A program made the translations under genes and the position numbers. From Ophioderma brevispina (taxonomy: Eukaryota > Echinodermata > Ophiuroidea > Amphilepidida > Ophiodermatidae), in NCBI GenBank assembly GCA_023653785.1, contig JAMKCH010058357.1, positions 1-64,000 of the forward strand: a stretch of DNA of 64,000 bases, in the 5' to 3' direction. The notes under the pieces were generated by a model that was not told the origin of the DNA, ran no database searches, and saw only the letters and a program-made list of their open reading frames with translations. This document shows, in pieces, positions 23,214-35,555 of the stretch. Positions within the stretch are counted from its first letter, which is position 1. Every line of letters starts with the position of its first letter.

Positions 23214-24286
23214 TTATTTATATACCACCGAATATATAGATTCTTGGCCTCTGATTGGTTAAAGAACATTCTAAGCCAAGATTCTTTAACATAGCCTAAT
23301 AAGTGTTTGTAGGCCATGGTTTAGTAACCACAACTTTCGTTACTTACCGGAGTTCTCCAGGATTCCAACTTCTAAGCGTTCCAATTAACAATCCAAATTA
23401 TAAACATCAAAATTCCACTTCTTCAATCCATGTAACATTTTAAAAAGTCCGCATCAAGTCTCGTAAGTTCTTCCTACCACGATTGCAAAAGGTAAACAGC
23501 GATATATCCAGGAACACCTTGTCCTGTAGACCTTGTGGATCATTCAAAATCCATGATGTAGACCCTTTGGATCATTCAAAGCCATTGACTCCTTGAATTA
23601 AAGGAAACATGTCATGATTCTGAATATTTGGAAAATTGGTATGGATGAAGCTTAAGTAACGTAGACTACATATAAATCACAATAAGTTGAAATTGTCCAC
23701 ATTTGTTGGTATTTTGCCCTTTTAATTTCCCGCCCATTAGCTTACCGAAAACTATTCCGACAATCCACATCGCAGAGGCAATGGTGACGTCAAAGGGATG
23801 ACCATCCCATAATTTACGTCGTTTTGACCATCATATCGCAGTGTGGCCACTTCAGAATATTAAACACAACGACAAAAGCAAATATGTCATTCTGTAACTT
23901 TTTTTCTAATTTTATTATTCTTTCATTAATCCCATCTTACAGTGGTCACAATAATCAATTTCTATTCAACACCATGTTTTGGTCATCACTTTGACTCACG
24001 AGGATAGCAAATTGGGCGTCTTTTTGATCATGAAGCCGTGGCGAAAATCCGCCCGTTTTCTTCTCTTCGTATGTCAAACAAGCAAAAATTTAAAATGCCT
24101 CTATTTTGTTTAATTTTACATCAAATTGTATATTTTTTCTGGGAATTTGTGTATGTATGTACATATATTTTATGAATGTAGTCAAACTGAGGCCAGTGAA
24201 CAAAATCTTGACATATTCCCTTTAAGGCCATTCTTCTGGCGGATTGGATTTTTGGCTTCACAACACCCTTACCTTCTGTGTTTCAG
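23214..24286. other. Unassigned DNA
   Basis: A short imperfect inverted repeat TTAAAGAACATTCTAAG / GATTCTTTAAC lies at about 23,258-23,292. Nothing else was supported. Confidence 0.35.
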
Positions 24287-24337
24287 GGTTACTTAGAAAC
24301 ATTTGAAAACTCTGAGGAATTAGCAAAATCTTCATGA
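24287..24337 (+). CDS. Possible 3'-terminal exon, weak
   Basis: A strong-looking acceptor (CCTTACCTTCTGTGTTTCAG) is followed by a 16-residue open segment GYLETFENSEELAKSS and a stop. No upstream exon was found, so this may be chance. Confidence 0.12.
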   Translation, partial: GYLETFENSEELAKSS

Positions 24338-25010
24338 CCTATGATAACAAACTTTCCTTGTGTTGTAGAAGTGACGTTGGAGTCCAAAACGGATCCCATC
24401 ATCGACTTTTTTGCTATACAAGTGCAATTTTTCTGTCAGCAAGATGCGTAGCAAGTCATCGAACTCCGAATTCGGCAACTTTTCCACAGCTTGCAGATTG
24501 GTCGTCACCGCTGGGCAAATAATCCTAGAATATCTTCACGGCGTATTTACCGGCCGTTTGGTATTTGCACTATCAGCTGCGTCTATGATTCATTAAGACC
24601 TTCGTCGTCTACAAGCTCGCAGGTGGCTGTGATTCAGCCATTTTGTGGCCCTTGTGCGGGGTTGTTGTTACCGGTCTTTATGGACCAGCAATGTGTGGTA
24701 AATGTGACACAAAACATTCCTAAAAAGATCGTCATGCTTCCACCACAGAAATGTGACCCCGGCGAGTTCGCGCTGTATTCCTCTCTTACACCAGCATCAA
24801 TATATACACTCATAATACGGATGGATAGGTCCGTCGGCAGTATCTATGCTGGGAAGAGGTGTCCGGGCACAGTTCATAATGAGATGCCAGCTCTCCCAGG
24901 GCATGTTCATTTTGGTTCAATCTTGAAGCTAGTTGAATTTATGCCTCACTTTGTTAACCAATCAGATGAAAGGAATCTGATATATGCAGGTATAAATACA
25001 TATTGATTAA
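24338..25010 (+). other. Longest ordinary ORF and CCAAT/TATA-like motifs
   Basis: Bases 24,491-25,006 are open for 171 codons with mixed composition, but there is no recognisable domain and no good start context. It is not called as a gene. At its 3' end AACCAATCAGATG (about 24,957) is followed about 35 bases later by GTATAAATA (about 24,990), a spacing like CCAAT and TATA boxes. Similar CCAATCA motifs recur in the next 2 kb as a repeat, which weakens a promoter reading. Confidence 0.25.
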
Positions 25011-26020
25011 CCATGGGCACACTGAACCACCTTTATACAGTCTCTGATTGCTCTTACAGGATACAATATGACATAGCCCTCTGATAACCAATCAAAATAG
25101 TGCTTCTTTATCTCTGTGCAAACCACCAACATTCTTAGAGTATCTGCTGATTGACTCATGACATTTTTAAAGTGTGGCATCATGATTTAAATGGGCCGTC
25201 AAATTCTTTAAAATTTGATATATAGTACATTAATTGTGCTGATAAACAAATCTGAAAGAAAAAATATGGCTTACCATATGTTTTTGGAAAAAAAAGACGT
25301 TCAAATTACTTTTTGTCAAAATTTTACTTATTTTACCACCAATCGATGGGAAAAATGTGATTTACTGATCCTAATGTGCTCCAAAAAGATAACAAAGGGG
25401 CAGAACGTTTTTCTGATTTTCAATATGTTTAGGTCTACGTTGCATACTTGGACAATACAGAAATAAAAAGAATTGTGTCACTGGATTAGTTTTCCTGAAA
25501 ATCGGCGAAAAAGGACATGTAGAGGGAAATTGCCGTCTTCACTAGAGACGATGCGTCTGCGTTATTTTACGGCTATATGTCACGCAGCAAAACAAAATGG
25601 GTGCGGGAAAGTGAGAAGCATAATCAATCAGGCACGTCTTAGACTAGTCATAAGCAACTCAAAGTCTAGGGCATTTTGCAAACGATTACAAATTCGACCG
25701 TAAAGGCGAAGGGAAAAATTCGCTCATGAATTTTTGCCACGCTAAAATCGCAAACGAATGCCGCTTGCTCATCTCCGAGTTATTAAAGCGGCTTGCGCGT
25801 ACCCTTAGAAACCAAATCTAATGTACCAAACACCTTAACTGCCAAGTCACCAATCAAAATAGTGCTTACAATGCCAATAGAGCTAGGGCAGGTAGTAAGG
25901 GTTAACTCCGAGGTCTACCACCTTAAAGTATCTATGATTGGATCATTACATGATTGAACATGATATAAACTCCGGTAACCAACCAAAATAGAACTATGTG
26001 TCTGGATCTTAACGTGCACC
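25011..26020. repeat. Diffuse repeats with AACCAATCAAAATAGTG
   Basis: Related units occur at about 25,077-25,105, 25,848-25,870 and 25,975-25,995, with a weaker one at 27,098-27,115. Each is near a segment like TATCTRTGATTGR. They look like decayed copies of one element. No gene was supported. Confidence 0.4.
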
Positions 26021-26474
26021 TTTAAAGGAGAACCCAGTATAATCAAAAAGTCATTTTATATCATATACTCTGTAAAAATAATTATTGACTACATATCGAG
26101 TGGTGTCATCGAAAAACAGAAATATAAACCATAAAATTAATAAAACATTTTGTCTGAAAATGCACTATTGAAATTTCGCGCTAGTGTATATGGGATATGA
26201 ATACGTGTTATTCTGGTATGTGATACGGACGGCTCAGTAGCGTTATACCCTTCAAATGTGATGCTGTTATGTGTATTAGAGTGTGTATAATGTGCTGGCT
26301 GTATCGAATAACACAAATACACTGCACGATTTTAAATGCACATGTAGACTAATGGTTTTACTTCTTTGTTATGGTATTTATTCTGTTTTTCAATGAAACC
26401 ACTCTATATGTAGTCAGAATTTTTTATAGATGTATAATTGTATAATATTAGTTGTTATACGTTCTCCCTTTAAA
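26021..26474. mobile_element. E-family MITE, copy 1
   Basis: The ends TTTAAAGGAGAACCC and GTTCTCCCTTTAAA are inverted repeats. A further inverted pair, GAGTGGTGTCATCGAAAAAC and GTTTTTCAATGAAACCACTC, lies inward. The core block TTCGCGCTAGTGTATATGGG is conserved in copy 2 at 46,058. Confidence 0.8.
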
Positions 26475-26489
26475 GGCATATCAGTGAGT

Positions 26490-27010
26490 TGCTATACTTG
26501 TAAAAAAATAAACTGATTTTGGCAGGTATCCTAACTTACCCTACAAACAGTGGAAAGACCAAAAGCAACCTAATAAGGACAAAATTGGATATTTTGTCAT
26601 ACTGTCTGTACGGACACTCTTACTATACTCTGTCAATTCTCAAGGTGACGGGTGACAATCACTGCGGGTGTTAGGTTTTGCACCCTAGGAAACGTGCGCG
26701 TCAGACCTTGGAATTGCCGCATTTACGCACGCGAACAAAGGTGGTTGCAATCCAATGCTAGACCGCGAATGCAGGCCAGAAGTCGCATTCATGACGTCCC
26801 CTCAAAACTCGAGGACCGAACAAAAGTATACACGTAATTGAATGGAGATTCAGTATCTTTAGATACTGCTGTTTTCTGCCTTTTCTGTAAAATTTCTCAG
26901 TTGAAAAAAATTATAATCTCAGACTTATCCGTCACTTAAAGCTAGTTTACAAATTTAAAAATATTTTGACCTCAGGCTTTTGGTAGATCACCGACAGTGT
27001 ATTTTAGTTT
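26490..27010. repeat. F-element fragment with internal insertion
   Basis: GTACGGACACTCTTAC (about 26,610) and TTGAATGGAGATTCAG ... ACTGCTGTTTTCTGCC (about 26,838-26,880) match consecutive parts of F (5,345-5,430). They are separated here by about 190 bases of GC-richer sequence (26,645-26,830) absent from F. Confidence 0.5.
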
Positions 27011-27789
27011 GACAGTCAGCCAATCAGAGAGAGGGTAGAAAAGCTTAAAAAGCTTTCTTACCTTATCTATGATGGCTGACTACATGATTGTATAACCCTA
27101 TAATAACTAATCAAAATGATGATCATAGGTGCTAGTTCGTAGGATTAATCAATTGAATACATGCAAGAAGTAGAAAAACAAATTGTAGTATTTGATCCAC
27201 AATCATAATGTTGACAAAAACCATCACAGTGGAAGTTCAACAGTATGGGAATTTCAGCTCACGAATTTACCAACAATCATAACACCACACAAGTGCCCAC
27301 ACATTGCCATTCAATTAGAAAGCCCAGTGGTTAGTTCATGGGATATACTTACTGGAAAATAATTTTCAAGGATAAATTGTGTAGCACCATAGTGTTGATC
27401 TTATCAAATTTGAAAGTAATGTAAAGGTCTTTTAGGAAATAAAATCTGAACACTAAAGTTATGCTGACATATTTTAAAACCGACCTTTGGGGAGGGTTGC
27501 TTTCAGGAAATCGACTTTGTCTTTCTTTTTCTGGGGCAACCTAGACAATCTGGATTGAACATCTAAAGGAACTCATTTTTACAATTTTTGACGATTGTTT
27601 GAGTACCCAATGCCAGCCAAAAGATATGTGGACCAATTAGCTTAAAGAAGCAGGCAAGGGCAATTTTCTATGGGAGGAACTCCTCTTTTTTTTTTTTGGG
27701 GGGGGGGTTCGTTCGTTCGTGCGCGCAAATCCAAAATCACAGTGGAAGAATGCAATCTTTAACCAGCTGATAGTTTCATCTCAGGATGT
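27011..27789. other. Unassigned DNA
   Basis: A T-run followed by a G-run and (GTTC)3 lies at 27,688-27,720. No exon was supported. Confidence 0.4.
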
Positions 27790-29165
27790 GATCAGGCCTG
27801 GAATTCGTATTGGGGATTTGTAGACCTTATGGTCATCGATGATGTGGCTAATGGTTTGTGGCTTCTCCACAACGCAGTTTGGGAAGTTCTACTCGGATCT
27901 TGTGAAGGAAGTTTTTTGTATGACCAACGCCAGTTCTGAGTCCTGTTTGAGGTTGACCCATGATTTCCTATCAAGGTCACAGGCCTTGGGCTTGCTAGAT
28001 GGGTTGTGTACACAAAAACTGCTTTATAGTTCAAAGTAGAGGATGACCAATGCTCATACCATCTGTCATTGATCCAGGATGATCGATAGGATACTGTGAC
28101 TGCAGAGTCAGGATTGGGTAGCAAAGTGATTCCGTGGACTTCTCTGATCCTCAAAGGGTGTCTTGTTGGTGGGTGATTAGGCTACCAGGTTCATACAATT
28201 TCGTGATAGCGGGATCGTCTGAAGGTTCCTCTAAGGTTTGCAGGAGCTACTGCCAGACAGATTGGAAGATATTTCTAAAGGCGTCGCCAAAAGGCAAACA
28301 CTAACAAGTCTCATGGCATCATTCAAAACGACATCAATTTGTGTGAATGTACGCTGGACTCCATACTGTGCAGCGTATTCAGAAGTGGGGTATGACAAGG
28401 CCAACGTTGATGTATGTAAGGTGTCAAAGATGCACCCACCAGTTCCTGCGAGCCTTCTGAGGAGGTTGACACGAGACTGCGTCTTGGCAGCGGGACTGCC
28501 TTGGTGTGTTGATATAAAGTAATGGCTGATGGTCCATTGTGTGCCAAGGTTCTTCGGTGTGGGGTCATGTGACAGTTTCTCCATTTAGAGTGATCTTAAG
28601 TTCTCTTTTGCGCATCGTTTTGCAAGGGGGAAAACAGAGCTGACGGTCTTGGGTTTGCTGAGTTTCTATTGCCATCGGTGGAAGAATTGATTACAGTGAT
28701 TAGGTCTTTCTGCAACCACTGTTTCTAAGGACTCACAGGAATCAGCAGCTATTCAAGTGCCGTGTCGTCTGTGTAGGAGTACTGTGAACCAATCTCCTTT
28801 GGGCATAATCTGGAGCGTAGATGTCTGAAGAGACTGGGTGCCAAGGACAGAACCTTGTGGGACCCCCATTCCGAAGTGTGCCGCTTTCTGCTGTTGTTGC
28901 CCGATGTGATGTCTCCCGGTCGAAAGATCTGACTTGGATGAGCAGCATTAATGAACTTGACAAGCTTGACATCAGGAAGATTTTGAGGAGCTTGAGGTAG
29001 AGACCTCGATGCCAGACCACCTGTATCGTATGACGCTCAGCAGTTAGGTCTGGAAGCTGCTCCAAACTTCTGATTCTTCTCGAAGGCGTCTCTATGTCAT
29101 TAACTAGTCTTGCTTGCTATCTGATCAGTCTTGATTGACCTCTTCGAAATCCAGCTGGGGGGGGG
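27790..29165 (-). pseudogene. Broken non-LTR retrotransposon reverse transcriptase (LINE)
   Basis: Read on the minus strand, RT blocks appear in the usual order but in shifting frames. A GFRRGQS-like block lies at about 29,130-29,157 and a YDTVWHRGLYLKLLKIF-like block (motif A region) at about 28,970-29,030. GVPQGSVLG is at 28,839-28,866 and the catalytic YTDDTAL at about 28,754-28,776. Next comes thumb and C-terminal sequence with AAKTQSRVNLLRRLAGTG (28,430-28,500) and DVVLNDAMRLVS (about 28,300). A final NCVVEKPQTISHIIDDH block (27,825-27,885) resembles the C-terminal Cys-rich region of jockey/I-group elements. The endonuclease and 5' part are missing beyond a poly-G run at 29,158. It has many frameshifts and is inactive. 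The clade is an inference. Confidence 0.85.
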
Positions 29166-29172
29166 GGGGGGG
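29158..29172 (+). repeat. Poly-G run
   Basis: About 14 consecutive G mark the truncated 5' edge of the minus-strand LINE. The length is likely unreliable in sequencing. Confidence 0.8.
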
Positions 29173-29267
29173 TAAATTTATGAAGCTGTTTTGGACCATT
29201 GCTTGAATTTTAGTTTCCGCCTTTGTCACAATTTTTTCTATCTCATCTTAAAGGTGCATTCTTTAAA

Positions 29268-29890
29268 GACCTTCTTTTGGTCGCCTGCACTAAGGGCAGG
29301 GGAGACAATAGGGCATCCACTTTGTCCACTGTAGTTGTCTGTTGTTGATGATGTCTGTGATGGTCTGTTGTGAAAAGGTAACATTTGCATGTAATATCCA
29401 CATACTTTGAGATTTAAAACCAAAAATTGGGTCACAGGTGCATCATGGCATCCCCACTTGTTGATTTGAGGTCAAAGGTCACATGCGAGGTCAAAAGGTC
29501 ACATGCCAAGGTCAAAGGTAATGTGAGGTCAAATGTTGTAAAATAGGCGAAAATTGTAAATTGACCTCATATGAAAGGTTGAAGTGCAATTGGAACTAAG
29601 CTTGAATTAGATGAAACATGGGATCACTCATTGTTGATGAGGTCAAAGGTCACATGCCCAAGGTCAAAGGTCATGTGAGGTAAAGTTGTAAATAGGTGAA
29701 AATGTAAAATTGACCTCATATGAAAAGTTGAGGTTCAATTGGGAACCAAACTTGAATCATAGTGGCAACATGGGAGCCCTCATTGTTGATGAGGTCAAGG
29801 GCACATATCAAGGTCAAAGTCATCTTAGGTCTATCACACACTAACCGCGACGGCAGGCCGACGACAAGCGGTCGAGAGACCCGATGTATT
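29268..29890 (+). mobile_element. S family (HINE-like), copy 2
   Basis: It starts TTTTGGTCGCCTGCACTAAG and ends CTAACCGCGACGGCAGGC, an AAGCGGTCGAGAGACCCGAT hairpin and a T-rich flank. The core holds several AGGTCAAAGGTCA-type sites and two copies of the TTGTAAAATAGG unit. Confidence 0.75.
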
Positions 29891-31600
29891 TGTTATCATG
29901 TTGACTAGATATCTTGAGAAAGCGTATTCACCAAGCTTTTAGCTGATCCGGACTCTTTGAAGTTTTGTGTTATGAGAGTTTGCTCTTTTTCCACGCGTCC
30001 AATAGGCCATTGTGCTATAAGTTCTGTTGTTTACGGACAGAAAATACAAAATTGCGAATTCTTGCATACACACCAAAAGTTGTATGTAAGATTTTGCACA
30101 CATGGACTACTAAGGTTAACGGTCAGATAGTTTACAAATCTCAATTTTTTTTAGGGAGTCGGGGGACGAGCTGTGGATCACGAAATGAAATGCCCCTTTA
30201 AGGTTAATTCATACTTTTAGTATGATACCCCGGCCTACTGATGGTGGAACAGAGGTGGACGAGTAGGGGGGGACTTTTTCATGTTGGCAGGGGGGCCTAT
30301 ACATCGGTGATCATTGACAATAAGATCTGAAAAAGACACTTCCCTCGACATGTGATGTAACCACTTGTCACAGGTCAATGCTGAAAAGCGGCCAAACCAT
30401 CAGTAGGCTTAATAATGCTTGACAAATTTTTGATTTATTACCTGGATGAATACAAAATCTTACATAAACGGAACCCTGTCATTTGTTTGTTTGTCCAATA
30501 ATGTTTATCAAGAAAAAACTGATGAAGAACGTACTTCTGGGGTTAAATTATTAAAACTGACAGCATAGAAAATCGGCGAAGCGCGTAACACTAAAAGTGC
30601 AAAAATTTATAAAAAGCTGCTGTGTTTTGTTCAAGGTAACTTTGATAAACCTGGATGAAACCTTATCTGTTTGTAACACACTGAGTTTGACAAGGTGAAG
30701 GCTTTGTATGTTGTGATCAGTTATCTATGAATATTAGGATGTATCCTAGAATACAAACACAGCAAATTGCTTTTACTCTTTTGCTTATTTTGGTCTTTAA
30801 AATTAAATATGTATTTTTTTTTAATTAACCAAAAAATGGATGACATGCAGCTATCAGTAGAAAAATGCATGATATTATTTTAATACATGGGTTATTTATT
30901 AAAGGGCCATATTATAGCTGACCATCTCCTTACTCCAAAATTGTCTAATTCATCAATATAGTCCAAGCTCATTTTAATTATTGATTTGAGCAACTTCTAC
31001 CTTATAGCTTCAAAAACCACTGAAAGGTGAAAAGTTTCAAAAATTCTGGGCAAAGTTCTGGGCATGGACATCTATTTCAAAATGGCATTTGACTTTCTAG
31101 TGATTCAAGGCCTACTTATGCTAAAATACATACTTTCTGTACCCTACTTGTCTCTATAAAATGTAATGGAGTGTGAATATTTTCATAAAGGCATTAATTT
31201 ATGTATAGGTAAATTGAATAGATATATCAAATGAGAATTCATTGCCATCCATCATCCTCTGGGTCATTTATTTTCAGTGTTGCCAACAAATGTATGGCAA
31301 GGTGTGATAAGGGGGGGGGGGGGTTAGGACACGATCTTGCTCGATTTGGGCATTGGGATTTTCCAACGTTGAATTTGGGGAACTGCTACGGTGCATTCTA
31401 TGGCAGTCTCGGTCCCAGTGACATTAACAAATCATCTCTAAACATTTGTTCAAAAGATCTTAGTACATATCATGATATAAATAAGAAAAAATATGGCTTC
31501 AAAATACGTCGGGTTTAGTGGATTTAACCCGCTGCCAAAAATAGTGTAATTTCCAAGAACGGTTCCATTTTCATTTAGATTTAATATTCGTGACCAGGCC
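29891..31600. other. Unassigned DNA with a possible foldback
   Basis: GGCCTACTGATGGT (30,232) and ACCATCAGTAGGCTTA (30,396) form an inverted pair about 150 bases apart that may mark a small foldback element. A G-run of about 12 lies at 31,312. A 95-codon ORF at 31,231-31,518 is not recognised. Confidence 0.4.
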
Positions 31601-32760
31601 TGTCTTTAGTCAAGTCTGTGTGTAACTTGTTCGATAGCGTAAGCGCGCCCTCCTACCGTAAGGTCTTTGAAACAGACTAGCACTGGAAGTTGATGCCGTT
31701 TTGAATTTGCTGTGCTGTTAGTTGGCATATCCTTACCCCACCATGGTTGTGATAGGAAGACTGAAAGTACATAATTATAAAGTATCAATTGGTTTTCTGC
31801 CCCCCACCCAAAAAACAACTGACTCACCGCGTACTGGCCAGAATTCCACCCTTTGAGAACAATTGTGACATTCAAAAGTGTAAAGGCAGGTTTTTGGATA
31901 GACCCTTCCAAATCTTCCTGATATTTTTCATTAAAATGTGCTGTATTCTAGTATCACATGTAATTTTGGGTCATTTATCAGTTTATAATTGGGAAAGTTT
32001 TAGGGCAAAACACCAATCCAGAAAGGTAAAGTTGGGGAAGAAGAAATGTAAGTTTTAACCTAAATTTCACTTGTTTCTGTTGAAACGTTACATATTTTGA
32101 TAGACACAATAGTCCTTCAAATGTAACATTTGTCAACAAGAAAAAGTGAGATCAATTTTTACGTACTTAACAACAGACCAAAATACTGTTTGGTAGGCGA
32201 GGATGTGTTATATTTGAGGAAAAAAAAATGGGGAAATGTTTGTCCGTCAAAAAGTTGTAACTTCATAACTCAAAGTCTCATATCTTGAAAAACTACTTTT
32301 TGCAGGCAACTCAAATTTCTTCACGATTTTGATTTTGTGAATTGAATGAGTTTAAATAGGTAAATCATCTGATTAAGATGGCCAAACACAAATTGTAATG
32401 AAAAAATGTGTTTTCTACCTAAGGCCAAACTACTGGACCCCTCTCTCGTGAAACATGCCATAAAGCCACCAATTGGGTGGGAAAGGAAAGTACTGTTTGC
32501 CATACGCCCAATTGGGTGGGAAAGTACGGGTTGGCAACACTGATGTTGATGTTATTAACTATTACTATTGTCTGTTAGGTTGATCCGTCATCTTTTGTAA
32601 AGTCCATTGGAAATGGCAGGTCACCCCACTGTAATTGCTACAGTCGCGTCCATATATTTGATACAATTAGCAGTTTGATGCCTGGGCACCAATAACTCTG
32701 CAATGCTCGATGAAATATGGTTCATTGTAATATTTCACCAAAGCGCTTCTTTGCACGGTT
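31601..32760. other. Unassigned DNA with a short direct repeat
   Basis: CCAATTGGGTGGGAAAG occurs at about 32,469 and again in near-identical form at about 32,507. A 101-codon minus-strand ORF (31,606-31,911) has no recognisable domain. This region could hold upstream sequence of the candidate gene that follows. Confidence 0.35.
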
Positions 32761-32799
32761 TTGCCTTTGTGCGGGGAGGGAAGCCTCAAATTGGCACAA

Positions 32800-33052
32800 A
32801 TGAATGGGAGCATTTACATAACAGTTCGATTTTTCTTAACATTATTTGACTTTGCGAAGAGGGGAATTGCTTGTATGGAACACCCCTTCTTATCCAATGG
32901 CCATGCAGTTAAAAAGGTTCACTGGCTTACCTGGCAAAGTGGCGCAACCGTGCAGGACGAATGCTTACTGGTGGCTATTCACAAGAGAAGATACAGTAAG
33001 CTTCCCAACAATGCATTGCTTCCAATGAGGTTTTGTACAGGTACTGATGTGG
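32800..33052 (+). CDS. Candidate internal or first exon, not recognised
   Basis: The frame is open from 32,761 to 33,057; the first ATG in frame is at 32,800. The product includes FLTLFDFAKRGIACMEHPF and VKKVHWLTWQSG and has mixed, globular-looking composition. Three possible donor sites near the end (GTAAGC at about 32,996, GTACTG at about 33,041, GTATGT at 33,053) all leave one base of a split codon. That is the phase needed by the terminal exon at 33,659. The start is uncertain because an upstream exon could splice in. No protein family is recognised. The link is an inference from frame and splice signals only. Confidence 0.3.
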
Positions 33053-33658
33053 GTATGTGAATTGTAGATATGAAAAATGGATACAGAACAGTACTGCTGC
33101 ACATACTGCAATTTAAGAATGTTCATCTCCAACGATCACAAGACTAACCTGTAAAAAATCTCCATTGAACCAGACAATGCATATGTGGGAGCTACTGATA
33201 TCTTCCCTTGCTATCCATAGTGGGTTGTTGTGGGAATCAATGTGGGAAATGGGACGGTATAAGACAAATGAATTCATACCAAAAGGTTAATTATACTTGT
33301 TTCCAAAATGGAAAAAAGAAAGGTTTTCATTGAATACTTGTTACAGAAATTCTTTTTTTGTGAAAATAAAAAAGCAACTAACAATTTAAAAAAAAATGGA
33401 AAAACCATTCCAAATTCTTGTACCTGAAAAATAATAGGTCATCAGCTGCAGTAGTTATATAGTGGAATGGAATTATTGGAATGTAATAGGATGTGAGTGG
33501 TGAGGTTATCACGGATGATTTGCAAGTTACAGCACGCAGAACACTGCACTTCATTATTCTATTGATGGGCGTGCTGTTCAAACGTCCTCTTTCCCCAAAG
33601 AAATAAAAAGCTTAATTCAAATTGATTCTTATATTTATGTATTTTATTGTTTTTACAG

Positions 33659-33786
33659 CGATATACCTTCGTACAGTGAGTGAGTTGCTGGATAGCCAGG
33701 CATCAGAGGGCCTTTGGCTCACAGGGCTGAGGAAATACCCTGGGAAGCATAATACATCTTCAACAGGCAGAGTGGACTTGATATAA
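33659..33786 (+). CDS. Candidate 3'-terminal exon, not recognised
   Basis: A typical acceptor (TTTATTGTTTTTACAG) ends at 33,658. After two bases of a split codon comes an open segment of 41 residues, including RTVSELLDSQASEGLWLTG and YPGKHN, then a TAA stop. The phase fits all three candidate donors of the preceding ORF, and the intron would be about 605-660 bp. Codon use and the SELLDSQ helix-like segment look more protein-like than other frames in the window. No family is recognised. RNA evidence is lacking. Confidence 0.33.
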
Positions 33787-35333
33787 GCTTGATATGTATT
33801 CTATTGGGGTGAATTGAATTAGGTGTTATATTTGCTCACGAGTTGCGAAGGACGTGCTTCTATCGAGCCAAGTTGCTATTTAACACGCAGATACTCTATT
33901 ACGTGACTTTTTAAAAACAACTTTTAGATTTGTTAAATGGTTTGAAATGTTGTAATTTTGTCACAAGTTTTGGCGTAGGCGATATTGGGTGAAATTATGC
34001 TTAAATCAAGGATATATAAATTTGATCCCAAATTTTATGAGGTATAACAATAGTAAACCATTTTTCTCATTTTCATTCAAATATTTTAATATAGTAGTCA
34101 AAGAAAGTGTAACAGTTACTATTAAAATTTGGCTTTTTTACAACCTGCTGTTTTTTTTATTGTGCGTGGAAAGAGATGCAACACATATGGCAAAATCTTC
34201 AAAAATTAGTTGTTTGGAATTACTCATTAAATTATTTACTGACACTGACTTTCTCAGTTGAATTACAAGTGAGCATGAAGTGGCATTCTTACATACTAAA
34301 CGTACATTTATTTGAAGTCTAGTAAGATAGGTAGCCGATCAGCTTTTCCGCTCAACATATCAAACTGTTCATCCAAACACAGGCAATGCCACCACGCATG
34401 CCACGTAGCATGCATACATTTTATAGTTGTAATCCTTCTGTGAGCCAAAAGAACTGCCTGTTGTTAAACGGAATAAACTGCATTGGTTAAACATATACCG
34501 AGGAAAAGGATTTCCTTTCAAAATTCACGGACAATTATAAAATTCAACAGATGCGGGTCATTCTTGCTTGTACTCAATGGAGTATCTATATTATTATGGT
34601 GTATCGTTAACTGCAAGGTATTCCCAACTCTTATTTCCTGCCTAGATATCCGCTATTCTTTGGTTCACAATAAAATGAAAGATGAACCTTGGATAAGAAA
34701 TACATGTGTAATTTTTTGCAAAAATTCAATTTTGGCTATCCTTACTGAAAATGATGTAGTTTGAAGTAGAGAGATTTTTTTTTCTAGCTAGTTTGGCATC
34801 AATTGCTTAAACGAGATCTCAGGAGAGCATTTTTTTGCATGGAAAACAGACACTACTACTCTAATAATATAAGACATAAAGGCCATACTAAGTAGTTACT
34901 CCTGCTCAGTCGAATCAATTATATCAAATTAAAGCCTTCTGGCCACGTCTCTTCTGAATGTAGTTTTTTCTCTACATTTTCATTGCGTTTCAATGCAAGT
35001 CTCCCATAATGGCTGTCTGGCTGTTTTTTCCTTTGGATTTTGTTTGAAAGGAGAGCAAATCTCAGATTAAGGAAAATGGACAATTGTCATTTTATTATTA
35101 TCAGATGAACCAACCCCTTGTTGGCTTAAACGGGGAACAATTTTTGAAAAAAAAACCTGCAACTTGTGGTCATAAAATAAATAAAAACATGCAATGCTAA
35201 CCGCCTTGTATTTCCATTGTAGCTACTTTTGGTTTACAGAGTGCCCTCTTGAAAAAAAGGAGGTAAAATCAGGAAATTTTGATGAAAAATCTTGGGCTGT
35301 TTTTAACCCCATTTAACCTCCGATGTGGAAGAC
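33787..35333. other. Unassigned AT-rich DNA
   Basis: ORFs of 90 and 93 codons (33,989 and 34,483) are AT-biased, rich in Phe, Ile and Lys, and not recognisable. If the candidate gene is real, its 3' UTR would begin here. Confidence 0.4.
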
Positions 35334-35555
35334 TTAGAGCAATTATTTATTTTTGAAGAAGCGCCCCCCAATTTTCAAAATTTGATATTTTGGCACAGTT
35401 TGTTGGTGATTGTCTAGGAACTATACCTGGGAACGAGAATGCTAAAAAAATGCGTATTTATCATAAAATAAGCGATTTTGTAATAAGAATTTGGATCCCA
35501 GATTGGACTTAACGCAAGCTGGAAATGCTACGTTTTATGTCCGTCCATGATGAAT
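35334..35555. mobile_element. A-family MITE, copy 2, left half
   Basis: TTAGAGCAATTATTTATTTT is followed by GAAGAAGCGCCCCCCAATTT and then the AACGAGAATGCTAAAAAAAT, GGATCCCAGATTGGACTTAA and TATGTCCGTCCATGATGAA blocks. These match the left part of the intact copy at 39,696. It stops abruptly at 35,555, where the LINE begins, and resumes at about 38,690. Confidence 0.8.

Noticed and set aside
24491..25006. A 171-codon ORF
   Set aside because: Mixed composition but no recognised domain, no splice signals and no conserved copy. Reported only as an unassigned stretch.
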